From Balneola sp. MJW-20 (GTDB lineage: Bacteria > Bacteroidota > Rhodothermia > Balneolales > Balneolaceae): a stretch of 64,000 nucleotides of DNA. Below the pieces are notes generated by a model, which saw only the letters and a list, made by a program, of their open reading frames with translations, made no database searches and was not told the origin of the DNA. Shown one piece after another: positions 18,304 through 27,389 of the stretch (position 1 is its first letter; each line of letters begins with the position of its first letter). The translations under genes and the position numbers were made by a program. The stretch spans positions 806,001 to 870,000 of the forward strand of contig NZ_JBFNXW010000001.1 of NCBI RefSeq assembly GCF_040811775.1, in the 5' to 3' direction.

Positions 18304-19290
18304 TCAGTTAAGAGATGCTATTATTTTTCCGTTGACATCATTTTCAACGGTGGTAATGGCGTTTTTGATCATATTTTTGATCGCTAACGGGGAGCTCCCG
18401 CCGTGTCCGACAATACTTACACCATTCACGCCAAGAAATGGAATTCCGCCGACATTCTCATAATTGAAGGCACTGAAGGCTTTCATCATGAGCTTTTGAA
18501 AAGTCTCCGCTTCTTCTCTGGACAGTCCAAATTCAGGGATGGTATTTTTTACCATCTGCATTAGTGCAGCCGGAACCGATTCTCCGAATTTAAGCAACAG
18601 GTTACCCACCAGTCCGTCGGATAGAAAGACGTCAGCTTTACATGGAAGGATATCTCTGCCCTCTACATTACCTATAAATCCTTTCAGGTCGTTATCGAGC
18701 AGCTCAAAGATCTCCTTCAGTTCCTGCGTTCCTTTTCCGGGTTCTTCACCAACATTCAATAGACCAACCTTAGGAGAGTCTATATTGAGCACTTCCCGGC
18801 AAAATATCTGGCCCATCTTGGCAAATTGATATGCCATTTCGGGTTTGATCTCCAGATTAGCACCTGCATCAACCAGCAGACGAAATCCTTTTAGTGTCGG
18901 AAAGTATGCGGCTATTGTCGGACGCTGAACGCCTTCCAGTTTTCCCAGAATAAAAGTAGATGCAGCCAGTAGTGCTCCGGTATTCCCGGCACTTACAAAT
19001 GCATCACATTTTCCGGCTTTTTGAAGGCCCAGGCCAACTACGATCGATGACTGTTGCTTGGTCTTAACAGCAGCAGCCGGAGATTCATCCATACCGATAA
19101 TGTCCGGTGCATGGTGAACGGTTATCCGGGAATTGTCGTAATCATATTCTGACAATTTCTTGTTGATCAGCTCCTCCGGACCCAATAGAAGTATATTCAG
19201 TCCGTCGAATTCACGAATAGCCTGAATAGATCCCTCAATTGGATTCTGCGGGAAGTAATCTCCACCGGCAGCGTCAACAGCGACGATCAT
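18304..19290 (-). CDS. plsX: Phosphate acyltransferase PlsX
   Basis: A 328-residue enzyme that converts acyl-ACP and phosphate to acyl-phosphate, the donor for PlsY in phospholipid synthesis. Conserved features include the N-terminal VDAAGGDYFPQ, FVSAGNTGALLA, LLVDAGAN and NVGEEPGKG. It lies 10 bases downstream of rpmF and upstream of fabH, the widely conserved rpmF-plsX-fabH order. Confidence 0.96.
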   Translation of the reverse strand: MIVAVDAAGGDYFPQNPIEGSIQAIREFDGLNILLLGPEELINKKLSEYDYDNSRITVHHAPDIIGMDESPAAAVKTKQQSSIVVGLGLQKAGKCDAFVSAGNTGALLAASTFILGKLEGVQRPTIAAYFPTLKGFRLLVDAGANLEIKPEMAYQFAKMGQIFCREVLNIDSPKVGLLNVGEEPGKGTQELKEIFELLDNDLKGFIGNVEGRDILPCKADVFLSDGLVGNLLLKFGESVPAALMQMVKNTIPEFGLSREEAETFQKLMMKAFSAFNYENVGGIPFLGVNGVSIVGHGGSSPLAIKNMIKNAITTVENDVNGKIIASLN

Positions 19291-19300
19291 AATAAGTGAT

Positions 19301-19480
19301 TTAGTTGGAAGCTTTCATTACCTGGCGGCCACGATAGTAACCGCATTCTGTACAGGCATGGTGATAACGATGCAGAGCACCACAATTTGAGCATTTTGCC
19401 AGAGTTACATCTGAAATGGCGTGATGTGCTCTTCTCTTATCTCTGCGAGATTTTGAGGTCTTTCGTTTAGGATGTGCCAT
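19301..19480 (-). CDS. rpmF: 50S ribosomal protein L32
   Basis: A 59-residue ribosomal protein found by translating the gap between plsX and the DUF177 gene. It starts MAHPKRKTSKSRRDKRRAHH, the standard L32 N-terminus. Two Cys pairs (CSNC near 30-33 and CTEC near 43-46) form the zinc ribbon. The start is the ATG at 19480, 18 bases past the DUF177 stop, and the stop is at 19301. The DUF177-rpmF-plsX order is a well-known ribosome/lipid junction. Confidence 0.97.
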   Translation of the reverse strand: MAHPKRKTSKSRRDKRRAHHAISDVTLAKCSNCGALHRYHHACTECGYYRGRQVMKASN

Positions 19481-19498
19481 TAATTTTGTCTTAGGTTG

Positions 19499-19999
19499 TT
19501 ATTCTTTCAAATCTTTTAGCTTTTCCCATCTCGGATCAATGGCTTCTTCATCTTCCTCAGACTTACCGAATTGTTGTTCGGTAAATTCCTTGGGTTCACC
19601 ATTTTCATCCAGGAATCGCGGATGTAATTTCTTTGTAGGGAGATTCAGCAGTATCGTATCCATTACGTCCTGCTCCAAGTCTATCTGACGGTTTCCATGA
19701 TCATAATTTCTGATCGCACCATTCACGTCCGAAGATTCTTCAACCTCTTCGGCTTTGAACAGTACTTCAAAATCCTGATCAACCGTATAATCGAATGCAT
19801 CCAAAGACCGGTCACAGATCAATCCCACTACAGCATGAACATGAAATTCAGTCTGCACAAAATGCTCGGTCCGGTAAAAGCTGATATCAACTTTCCCTTC
19901 CTTTAGCGGAATATCTCCAAGGTCAAGATCATCCGAACTTAGTTCGACGGATCTTTCACTCCGGCCTTCAGGTATTTCAAAGATCTTAAAATTAAGCAT
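19499..19999 (-). CDS. DUF177 (YceD-like) protein
   Basis: A 166-residue acidic protein of the YceD/DUF177 family, almost always encoded next to rpmF. Family members are linked to large-subunit rRNA accumulation in some organisms and plants, but the bacterial mechanism is unclear. The N-terminal half forms a beta-rich domain with a CDRSLDAFDY segment, and the C-terminus ends DPRWEKLKDLKE, typical of the family. Confidence 0.88.
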   Translation of the reverse strand: MLNFKIFEIPEGRSERSVELSSDDLDLGDIPLKEGKVDISFYRTEHFVQTEFHVHAVVGLICDRSLDAFDYTVDQDFEVLFKAEEVEESSDVNGAIRNYDHGNRQIDLEQDVMDTILLNLPTKKLHPRFLDENGEPKEFTEQQFGKSEEDEEAIDPRWEKLKDLKE

Positions 20000-20040
20000 A
20001 AGACATCTCCTTAACAGCTTAAAAAGATAAGGATAAATAC

Positions 20041-20691
20041 TTAGGTGTTCAATTCATTAAATAATCCGTAAAGCCTTTGCTCTATGAGCTCTATCACTTT
20101 ACCCAGGTCTTCCTGATCATTCACAAAATCAATGTCATCTGTGTCTATAATGAGCTTTTCGTGAGGGTATCGGCCGATCCAGTCTTCATAAAGATTGTTC
20201 AACCTTTCCAGGTACTCAATACGGATCGTGTTCTCATAATCCCTTCCTCTCTGTTGAATCTGGCGAACAAGTGTGGGAACCTGTGCTCTTAAATATATGA
20301 GCAGATCCGGCGGTCGCAGGTAGTTACTCATCTCCCGGAAGAGAGCCTCATAATTTTCGAAATCCCGATCGCTCATCAAACTCATCTCATGCAGGTTCTT
20401 TGCAAAGATCTCAACATCTTCATAGATCGTTCGGTCCTGAATAAGACTGATTTTTTCTCCTAGCATATCTTTCTGATGCCTGAATCTGCTGGACAGGAAG
20501 TAGATCTGAAGGTTGAAACTCCATCTCCTCATGTCCTCATAGAAATCGGACAGATAAGGATTATCGTCTACGGATTCATAAAATGCTTTCCAGTTAAAGT
20601 GTTTTGCCAGTAATCCGGTAAGTGAAGACTTGCCTGCCCCGATATTTCCAGCTACAGCAATATATTTTGTGTTGGATGCCTGTTTACTCAT
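20041..20691 (-). CDS. Deoxynucleoside kinase family protein
   Basis: A 216-residue P-loop kinase. The Walker A is GNIGAGKSS (about 15-23), the DRT motif is in QDRTIYEDVEIF, and the LID-like arginines are in RQIQQRGRDYE. The family phosphorylates deoxyadenosine, deoxyguanosine, deoxycytidine or thymidine for nucleotide salvage; the base specificity is not clear from sequence. It is 7 bases downstream of pgi in a minus-strand run. Confidence 0.9.
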   Translation of the reverse strand: MSKQASNTKYIAVAGNIGAGKSSLTGLLAKHFNWKAFYESVDDNPYLSDFYEDMRRWSFNLQIYFLSSRFRHQKDMLGEKISLIQDRTIYEDVEIFAKNLHEMSLMSDRDFENYEALFREMSNYLRPPDLLIYLRAQVPTLVRQIQQRGRDYENTIRIEYLERLNNLYEDWIGRYPHEKLIIDTDDIDFVNDQEDLGKVIELIEQRLYGLFNELNT

Positions 20692-20698
20692 AAATCTT

Positions 20699-21988
20699 TT
20701 ATTCTTTTCCTAAAAGTCTGTACATGGCCTTTTTGTAATCTTCGACCCCTGGCTGATTAAACGGATTTACCCCGAGACTATATACAAAGATACCGGTCAT
20801 TAGTTCAAAGAAATAAATCAATTCACCTAAATTCTCTTCATTCAGGCTCTTAAGAGTGATCGTAACGATAGGTACATTCCCTTCAGAATGTGCCTCCATT
20901 GTACCTTCTCTGGCTTTGGTATTGATCTCATGAAATGATTTTCCTGCCAGGTAATTCAGATTATCATCATCACCGGCCATCTCATTGACTTCCAGTTTAT
21001 TCATGGGTTCTTCCACGATCAGGAAGGTCTCCATGAGACTACGTTGTCCCTGTTGAATGAACTGCCCCAGGCTGTGCAGGTCGGTTGAATAACTTGCTAC
21101 AGTAGGAAAGATACCTTGTCCCTCCTTCCCCTCACTTTCACCTAGAAGCTGTTGTATCCAGCCTCCAAAGGATCTCAGTTCCGGCTCAAAACAGGCGAAG
21201 ACATCTATAGTAATTCCTTTTTCATGCAGCGCATTTCTGAGTGTTGCATACTCCAGAAGATCACTTGGGTCTTCCTCATATTTATTATACGCACCTACCG
21301 CCCCATAAAAGAGTGTACGAATATCGATCCCTGCTACCGCGATCGGGATAAGTCCAACAGGAGTAAGCACAGAGAAGCGTCCTCCTATATCATCCGGAAT
21401 GACAAACTTACGATAATGCTTCTTCTCGATTAGTTTATTGAGGATCCCTCCTTCCTTACTGGTCGTACAGATGATATGCTCAGAGGAGTCATCATCATAC
21501 ATCTCTTCGATCAGTTCACGAAGCAGCCGGAATGATAATGCTGTTTCAAGAGTAGACCCGGATTTAGATATCACATTGAGATAGATCTGTTTTTGACTGC
21601 CATCCGCTTTCTTTTCCTTAAGATAGCTGATCAGTTCATTCAGATATTTACCACCCATATGATGCCCGGCGTACAATATCTCTGGTCCCTTATCTCCGAA
21701 ATTCGGAGTGAGTGCATCAATAACCGCTTTAGCTCCCAGGTATGAACCTCCAATACCACAAACGATGAACACATCGGCTTTCTTACGAACTTCGTCAGCC
21801 AGAGAGCTTATTTGTTCGAGAGCAGCGTCGCTTGGATCCGCCAGCAGATCCCGCCATCCGAGCCATTCAGAGCCCGGGCCGGTTTTTCCTTTTAGCTGAG
21901 CTAAGGCTTGTTCTGCTTTTTCTTTTGATGTGGAATAGTTCTGTTCTGTAATGAAATTTTTTGCAAGACTAATGTCGCAGGATATCAT
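20699..21988 (-). CDS. pgi: Glucose-6-phosphate isomerase
   Basis: A 429-residue enzyme interconverting glucose-6-phosphate and fructose-6-phosphate. The visible motifs are GIGGSYLGAKA, VISKSGSTLET (phosphate binding), GGRFSVLTPVGL and the C-terminal GVNPFNQPGVEDYKK. The length matches the shorter Bacillus-type enzymes rather than the ~550-residue E. coli form. It is three bases downstream of pfkA, so the two consecutive glycolytic steps are co-expressed. Confidence 0.96.
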   Translation of the reverse strand: MISCDISLAKNFITEQNYSTSKEKAEQALAQLKGKTGPGSEWLGWRDLLADPSDAALEQISSLADEVRKKADVFIVCGIGGSYLGAKAVIDALTPNFGDKGPEILYAGHHMGGKYLNELISYLKEKKADGSQKQIYLNVISKSGSTLETALSFRLLRELIEEMYDDDSSEHIICTTSKEGGILNKLIEKKHYRKFVIPDDIGGRFSVLTPVGLIPIAVAGIDIRTLFYGAVGAYNKYEEDPSDLLEYATLRNALHEKGITIDVFACFEPELRSFGGWIQQLLGESEGKEGQGIFPTVASYSTDLHSLGQFIQQGQRSLMETFLIVEEPMNKLEVNEMAGDDDNLNYLAGKSFHEINTKAREGTMEAHSEGNVPIVTITLKSLNEENLGELIYFFELMTGIFVYSLGVNPFNQPGVEDYKKAMYRLLGKE

Positions 21989-21991
21989 TAA

Positions 21992-22981
21992 TTACCTCAG
22001 TTGTTTTGCAAGTTCGATGAGTGAATAGTCCAGATCTTTCTTCTTTGCTACAGCTACTCTTAATGGAGTGATCTTTAAAGCATTATTTACAATACCAACC
22101 ATGATCTCAGAGTGGCCCTCCACTAAAGTCTTTACAGCCGCGGCGCCTAATCTAGATGCCAGAACACGATCTCTGGCCGTCGGTGAACCTCCGCGCTGGA
22201 TATGCCCCAGAATGCATACTCTCATATCATATTGAGCAAAGTCGCCCCGGATCTTATCAGCCAGTTTTATAGCACCTCCGGTTTCATCCCCTTCAGCAAC
22301 CACGACCAGGCTGCTTCTGCGCTGATGCTGAAGCATGTCGTTCAGCTGACGCTTTACTTCTTTGATATTGGTCAGTTCTTCGGGCAGTAATACAAGTTCA
22401 GCTCCCCCGGCAATGGAGGTTTCAAGAGCTATAAAGCCGGCATCCCTTCCCATAACTTCCACCAGGAACATTCGCTCGTGCGCATCAGCGGTGTCACGTA
22501 TCTTATCTATGGCATCCAGCGCTGTATTCAGAGCAGTGTCATAGCCGATGGTCTCATCTGTACCTATGATATCATTATCTATAGTAGCCGGAATCCCGAT
22601 TACCTTGACATCATGTTCATTACTTAAAATATTTGCCCCGGTAAAGGTACCATCGCCACCAATGGTGATCAGAGCTTCAATTTTGTGCTTCTTCAGATTC
22701 TTAGCAGCTTTCTTCCTTCCTTCAGCGGTTCGGAATTCCTCCGATCGAGCTGATTTGAGGATCGTGCCACCTCTTTGAATAATATTGGAAACCGAATGCG
22801 GGGTCATGTCTGCGATTTCATCATTGATCAGACCGTAGTAACCATGCTTGATCCCGACAACTTCTATTTCATGCTGTGCTGCGACTCTTACCACAGCCCT
22901 TACAGCTGCATTCATCCCCGGCGAATCTCCACCGCTTGTCAAAACGCCGATTCGCTTAACGCTTACCATTGCATCGTCCAT
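21992..22981 (-). CDS. pfkA: ATP-dependent 6-phosphofructokinase
   Basis: A 329-residue group A phosphofructokinase. The substrate loops are TSGGDSPGMNAAVR, TIGGDGTFTGA (108-115) and TIDNDIIGTDETIGYDTA. The GGDGT form, rather than GGDDS, favours ATP over pyrophosphate as phosphoryl donor. It heads the minus-strand run and is divergent from the polyprenyl synthase gene. A second in-frame Met at residue 5 (22969) is an equally possible start. Confidence 0.95.
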   Translation of the reverse strand: MDDAMVSVKRIGVLTSGGDSPGMNAAVRAVVRVAAQHEIEVVGIKHGYYGLINDEIADMTPHSVSNIIQRGGTILKSARSEEFRTAEGRKKAAKNLKKHKIEALITIGGDGTFTGANILSNEHDVKVIGIPATIDNDIIGTDETIGYDTALNTALDAIDKIRDTADAHERMFLVEVMGRDAGFIALETSIAGGAELVLLPEELTNIKEVKRQLNDMLQHQRRSSLVVVAEGDETGGAIKLADKIRGDFAQYDMRVCILGHIQRGGSPTARDRVLASRLGAAAVKTLVEGHSEIMVGIVNNALKITPLRVAVAKKKDLDYSLIELAKQLR

Positions 22982-23080
22982 AAATACTTTAAATGAGAGT
23001 GAGTGATTGTGAGTATATTATTGTTGCAGATATTAACTAAATTAAAGACCTGTAAGTTAAAGAAAATATAAACACATTTA

Positions 23081-24100
23081 ATGATAGATAGCGAAGAGCT
23101 ACAAACCATTAATTCTGAATCTGTTACCCGAAAAAAACTTTCTGAAATCACAGCCCCGGTATCGGGTCAGTTATCCGAGTTCAGAGAGTTTTTTAAAAAT
23201 ACCATTCGCTCAGATGTATTCGTACTTGATCAGATCGTAAAGTATTTACTGAAGCAGAAAGGAAAGGAACTACGGCCTACCCTGGTATTTATGTCCGCCA
23301 GACTATTCGGAGAGATCAATCAGCGATCTTTTATCGCTGCTACTATGATCGAACTCCTTCATACTGCCACGCTTATACATGATGATGTAGTAGATGAAGC
23401 CAATTCCCGCAGAGGGTTTGTCAGCATTAATAAGATCTGGAAGAATAAGGCCGGTGTATTGTTAGGAGATTTTCTTTTGTCTAAGGGATTGCTCATAGCA
23501 CTTGAGAACAAAGAATACACCCATCTGGAAGTTTTATCGCGTGCGGTTAAGAGCATGAGTGAAGGTGAACTTCGACAGCTCAAAACTGCCGGACTCTTTA
23601 ATATGACTGAGGATCGTTATTTTCAGATCATATCAGAAAAGACGGCCAGCCTGATCTCTACCTGTTGTGAATGTGGTGCTGTATCAGTTTCTGACAATGA
23701 AGAGGATCACAAAAAAATGCGTGAGATCGGAATGTGTGTAGGTATTGCTTTTCAGATACGGGACGATCTTTTTGATTACGGTATGTACGATATCGGAAAA
23801 CCAAAAAGAAATGACATACAGGAAAGGAAAGTAACCCTGCCTCTTATTAAAGCCATGGAGCATTCATCTAAAAAAGAAGCTGCTAAGATCCGTGCCCTGA
23901 TGAAAAAGCGAAAGAAAAGTTCATCCGATGTGGACGCGATCGTAGAATTTGTACATGATAAAGGGGGTATGGACTACGCTAAACAAGCAATGTATGACTA
24001 TGCCAATAAGGCTATTGAGGGTCTGAATGAACTGCCGGCCAGTGAAGCTAAAAAAGATTTTGCCGATCTGATCCATTTTGTGATCACCCGAAAGAAGTAA
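23081..24100 (+). CDS. Polyprenyl (trans-isoprenyl) diphosphate synthase
   Basis: A 339-residue class I trans-prenyltransferase. The first Asp-rich motif is DDVVD at residues 101-105, the second is in IRDDLFDY, and the substrate segment is GKELRPTLV. The product chain length (probably the menaquinone side chain) cannot be fixed from sequence. It is followed after four bases by the LpxH-like gene and then PBP1A, forming an envelope-related operon. Confidence 0.93.
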   Translation: MIDSEELQTINSESVTRKKLSEITAPVSGQLSEFREFFKNTIRSDVFVLDQIVKYLLKQKGKELRPTLVFMSARLFGEINQRSFIAATMIELLHTATLIHDDVVDEANSRRGFVSINKIWKNKAGVLLGDFLLSKGLLIALENKEYTHLEVLSRAVKSMSEGELRQLKTAGLFNMTEDRYFQIISEKTASLISTCCECGAVSVSDNEEDHKKMREIGMCVGIAFQIRDDLFDYGMYDIGKPKRNDIQERKVTLPLIKAMEHSSKKEAAKIRALMKKRKKSSSDVDAIVEFVHDKGGMDYAKQAMYDYANKAIEGLNELPASEAKKDFADLIHFVITRKK

Positions 24101-24104
24101 TTTA

Positions 24105-24884
24105 ATGGGCGGCACAAAACACGTTTTTTTATCTGACGTACATATCGGAGCTTTCTCTCCGAAACAAAATCATGAGATTGAGGCCGACCTTATCCGACTG
24201 ATCGATCATTGCAGGTTAGAAGGTTATCGCCTGTATGTGTTAGGAGATCTTTTTGATTACTGGATGGAGTATCCTGAAAAGGGATTTGTCCCGGAACTGG
24301 GAAAGAATGTGCTGGATGCATTTGAAGCGTACAATAAAATGATGGATCCTGCTTTATTTATCACCGGAAACCACGACAACTGGACCTACGGCCATTTTGA
24401 GGACAGAGGATTCGATACAGAATCGAATTTCAGGCTGACTGACATTGAAAACAAGCGATTTTTACTGATGCATGGCGATGGTGTTGAACCTGAAGGCCTG
24501 GATTTTCCCAGGGCTGCATTTCATCAGTTTCTGAGAAGTGAATATTTTGTCAGAATATATCAGAAAATTCTTCCTCCGAAGGCAGGCCTGGCAACTATGA
24601 AATGGTTTTCATCGGTAACCCGTAAACGAAACTATATGAATCCTGATCCCCTTAATCGCCAGGCGGAGAAAATCTTCAATAGAAAGAAGATAGATTTTAT
24701 TATGACAGGACATGATCATATACCCAGGGTGGAAACATTTTCAGGAGGAATCTATATAAACTTAGGTACCTTTTTTAAACACAGAAGTGTGGCTATCTTT
24801 GAGCAGGGAGATATAAATCTACAGGTTTGGCATTCTGAATCGAATAAATTCTTACCTTTTGATATCATTAAAGACGGATTATGA
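24105..24884 (+). CDS. UDP-2,3-diacylglucosamine diphosphatase-like metallophosphoesterase (LpxH family)
   Basis: A 259-residue calcineurin-like phosphoesterase. The metal-binding motifs occur in order: LSDVHIGA, GDLFDYW, GNHDNW, MHGDG and GHDHIP. LpxH cleaves UDP-diacylglucosamine to lipid X in lipid A synthesis, and the overall layout fits that branch. The stop overlaps the start of the PBP1A gene (ATGA), placing lipid A and peptidoglycan enzymes in one transcript. An LpxH paralogue of different specificity cannot be excluded. Confidence 0.84.
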   Translation: MGGTKHVFLSDVHIGAFSPKQNHEIEADLIRLIDHCRLEGYRLYVLGDLFDYWMEYPEKGFVPELGKNVLDAFEAYNKMMDPALFITGNHDNWTYGHFEDRGFDTESNFRLTDIENKRFLLMHGDGVEPEGLDFPRAAFHQFLRSEYFVRIYQKILPPKAGLATMKWFSSVTRKRNYMNPDPLNRQAEKIFNRKKIDFIMTGHDHIPRVETFSGGIYINLGTFFKHRSVAIFEQGDINLQVWHSESNKFLPFDIIKDGL

Positions 24885-27223
24885 GTGAATCGGATAAAGG
24901 AAACATAGATCACGAACGGTATTTCAGCGACCCCGAATACAGAAAAAAGATCCTTCAGGAGAAGCAGGAAGGCAGAGAGTTCAACACTCTGCCTAAAGGC
25001 CGTTCAGCCCTGAAGAGAAAGGTCCTGTTATGGAGCGGATCAGCAGCAGGATTTATATTTCTTGCGGTCATAGGGTATATCATTTTCCTTTTTCAGGGAC
25101 TCCCCTCTTCCGATAAATTTGAGAATCCGGAAACCGCCATAGCATCTGAAGTACGTAGCCGAGACGGGGTAACCTTAGATAAATATTTTACAGAGAATCG
25201 TAAATGGGTTCGCTATGAGAATATCTCGCCAAATATCGTTGACGCACTCGTGGCTACCGAGGATCATCGTTATTATGACCACTGGGGAATGGATATGTAC
25301 CGAACACTGGGCATCCCCTTTTATCTGATACAAGGGAAATGGCAGGGAGCATCAACGATCAGTCAGCAGCTGGCCCGAAACCTATATAAAGAGATCGGTC
25401 AGCGATTCTCAGTTTCCCGAAAATTCCGGGAAATGATCACGGCGGTACAGCTTGAAAGAAATTATACCAAACGTGAGATCATAGAGATGTATCTCAATAC
25501 TGTTGAGTTCTCAAACAGTTCTTTTGGTATCGAGGCTGCTGCACAAACTCACTTTGGGAAACCGGCTTCTGAAATAACGATTCCTGAAGCAGCAACACTG
25601 ATCGGTATGCTCAAGGCAGTAACCACCTATAATCCTCGTACCAATACCGATCGGGCTACCACCCGCCGCAATCTGGTAATGTCGCTTATGAATCAGCGTG
25701 GTTTTCTTACGGACACAGAATATCAGGCCTATGCAGCACAGCCGATCGAGCTGGACTATCATCCACCGTTCAGAACGGGTAGACAGAGTCGCTATTTTGG
25801 CGAATATGTACGTCAAAAAGTTCAGCCTTGGCTCGATGAAAATAATTATGACCTGTATAAGGACGGACTGGTGATCTACACCACAATTGATTCACGAATG
25901 CAGCGCCATGCGGAAGCTGCCGTTAAGACCAAACTGGATTCCCTGCAAGCGATCTTTGAGAGCGAATGGACCTCCCGCGGATCGGATGATTACATGGACA
26001 TCTACTGGGAAAAATACCCTGCATTCCTCGATGATTTTATCCGGGAGACCGACCGCTATAAGAACGGTTTTCAGAATTTCGATACCAATATTGAAAGGGT
26101 TGTGTTTGATTCTCTCTATGCTGACTCTGCCTTCATAGATTCAGTCAAAAGAGTTAATACGCGCCTTCAGGCCGGATTTGTGGCTATTGAACCATCCAAT
26201 GGTAATATACTCGCATGGGTCGGTGGTGCAGACTATGGCAATGTACAGTATGATCACGTCTATCAGTCTCGCAGACAGGTCGGGTCAACATTCAAGCCCT
26301 TTGTATATACCGTTGCGATCGATAACGGATTTATGCCTTATCATAAGTTCTCTAAATACCCTAGTACCTTCAGAGAGCGTAACGGAGAAGTATGGAATCC
26401 TAAAGATAAAAGTGTTCCCGCCGGACCCGAAATGATTCCTTTAAGACAGGCACTTGGGCGTTCGCTTAATAATGTAACGGTACGACTGCTTCCTGAACTT
26501 GCCGGCGTTCCCGGGACCAATAAAGCCTGGGAACTGGAACCTGCCGCCAGAAAAATTAAAGATATGGCTTCCAATATGGGAGTGGACATGAACAGGGTTC
26601 CGGCCTATCCATCCCTTGCACTGGGTACCGCTGAGGCTTCTCTGCTTGAGATGACCTCCGCGTATACAACCTTTGCCAACAAAGGAGTACATATTGAACC
26701 TATCGCCATCACTAGGATAGAGGATAAAGAAGGTAATGTGATCAAGGAATTCTTCCCTGATTATAAAGGAGAAGTGATCAGTCCGGAGACAGCTTATATC
26801 ATGGTTGATATGATGCGAGGAGTGGTTACCGGAGGTGATGGCTGGAATGGTACCGGTGTCCGTTTAAGATGGGGATATAATGTCCGACAGGATGTGGCCG
26901 CAAAGACCGGAACCACCAATGATGCTGCAGATAACTGGTTTATTGCTATGATGCCTCACGTGGTTATGGGGGCATGGGTTGGAGGTGAAGACCGCAAAAC
27001 AAGATTTAATCAGGATGTTCCGGCCAGCGTAAGTATTGGCCAGGGTGCCCGCTCCGCCCTTCCGATCGTAGGAACCTTCATTGAAAATGTAACGGCCGAC
27101 GAGAATGCTTACTGGGCTTATGATGCCTTTGAACTCCCACCAGGCTTCGTGCTTCCGGAGGATCCCGAGGAAGTCCGCAATGAGATGGTTACGGATAAGG
27201 ATAAAGGACGTATCGGCTGGTAA
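24881..27223 (+). CDS. Class A penicillin-binding protein (PBP1A-like)
   Basis: A 780-residue bifunctional peptidoglycan synthase. A cytosolic tail (1-47) precedes one membrane helix (48-70). The GT51 glycosyltransferase domain follows, with catalytic Glu127 in ATEDHRYYDHWG and GASTISQQLARN. The transpeptidase domain has STFK (about 468), SLNN (about 527) and AKTGTT (about 674). A ~60-residue acidic, Asp/Tyr-rich insert lies between the two catalytic domains. The gene is coupled to the LpxH-like gene. Confidence 0.95.
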   Translation: MSESDKGNIDHERYFSDPEYRKKILQEKQEGREFNTLPKGRSALKRKVLLWSGSAAGFIFLAVIGYIIFLFQGLPSSDKFENPETAIASEVRSRDGVTLDKYFTENRKWVRYENISPNIVDALVATEDHRYYDHWGMDMYRTLGIPFYLIQGKWQGASTISQQLARNLYKEIGQRFSVSRKFREMITAVQLERNYTKREIIEMYLNTVEFSNSSFGIEAAAQTHFGKPASEITIPEAATLIGMLKAVTTYNPRTNTDRATTRRNLVMSLMNQRGFLTDTEYQAYAAQPIELDYHPPFRTGRQSRYFGEYVRQKVQPWLDENNYDLYKDGLVIYTTIDSRMQRHAEAAVKTKLDSLQAIFESEWTSRGSDDYMDIYWEKYPAFLDDFIRETDRYKNGFQNFDTNIERVVFDSLYADSAFIDSVKRVNTRLQAGFVAIEPSNGNILAWVGGADYGNVQYDHVYQSRRQVGSTFKPFVYTVAIDNGFMPYHKFSKYPSTFRERNGEVWNPKDKSVPAGPEMIPLRQALGRSLNNVTVRLLPELAGVPGTNKAWELEPAARKIKDMASNMGVDMNRVPAYPSLALGTAEASLLEMTSAYTTFANKGVHIEPIAITRIEDKEGNVIKEFFPDYKGEVISPETAYIMVDMMRGVVTGGDGWNGTGVRLRWGYNVRQDVAAKTGTTNDAADNWFIAMMPHVVMGAWVGGEDRKTRFNQDVPASVSIGQGARSALPIVGTFIENVTADENAYWAYDAFELPPGFVLPEDPEEVRNEMVTDKDKGRIGW

Positions 27224-27319
27224 TTCTTTACTGCGGACCGCTTTCCGCTGCTTAACTGCAGACTCATTCTCTGTTGAATGAAATTATTTCATATTGTTGC
27301 AGTATAATGGGCAAAAGAA

Positions 27320-27366
27320 GCCGGCCGTGGTCATACTTAGGTCTTAGATCAGTGGTCGGCGGTCTT
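27320..27366 (+). terminator. Possible weak terminator after the PBP1A operon
   Basis: An imperfect stem (27320-27330 with 27350-27360, containing several G-U pairs and a mismatch) is followed by a short TCTTTT. It lies between PBP1A and the M20 peptidase gene. The stem is weak, so this is tentative. Confidence 0.35.
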
Positions 27367-27389
27367 TTCATAATTAAAACCACATAAAG

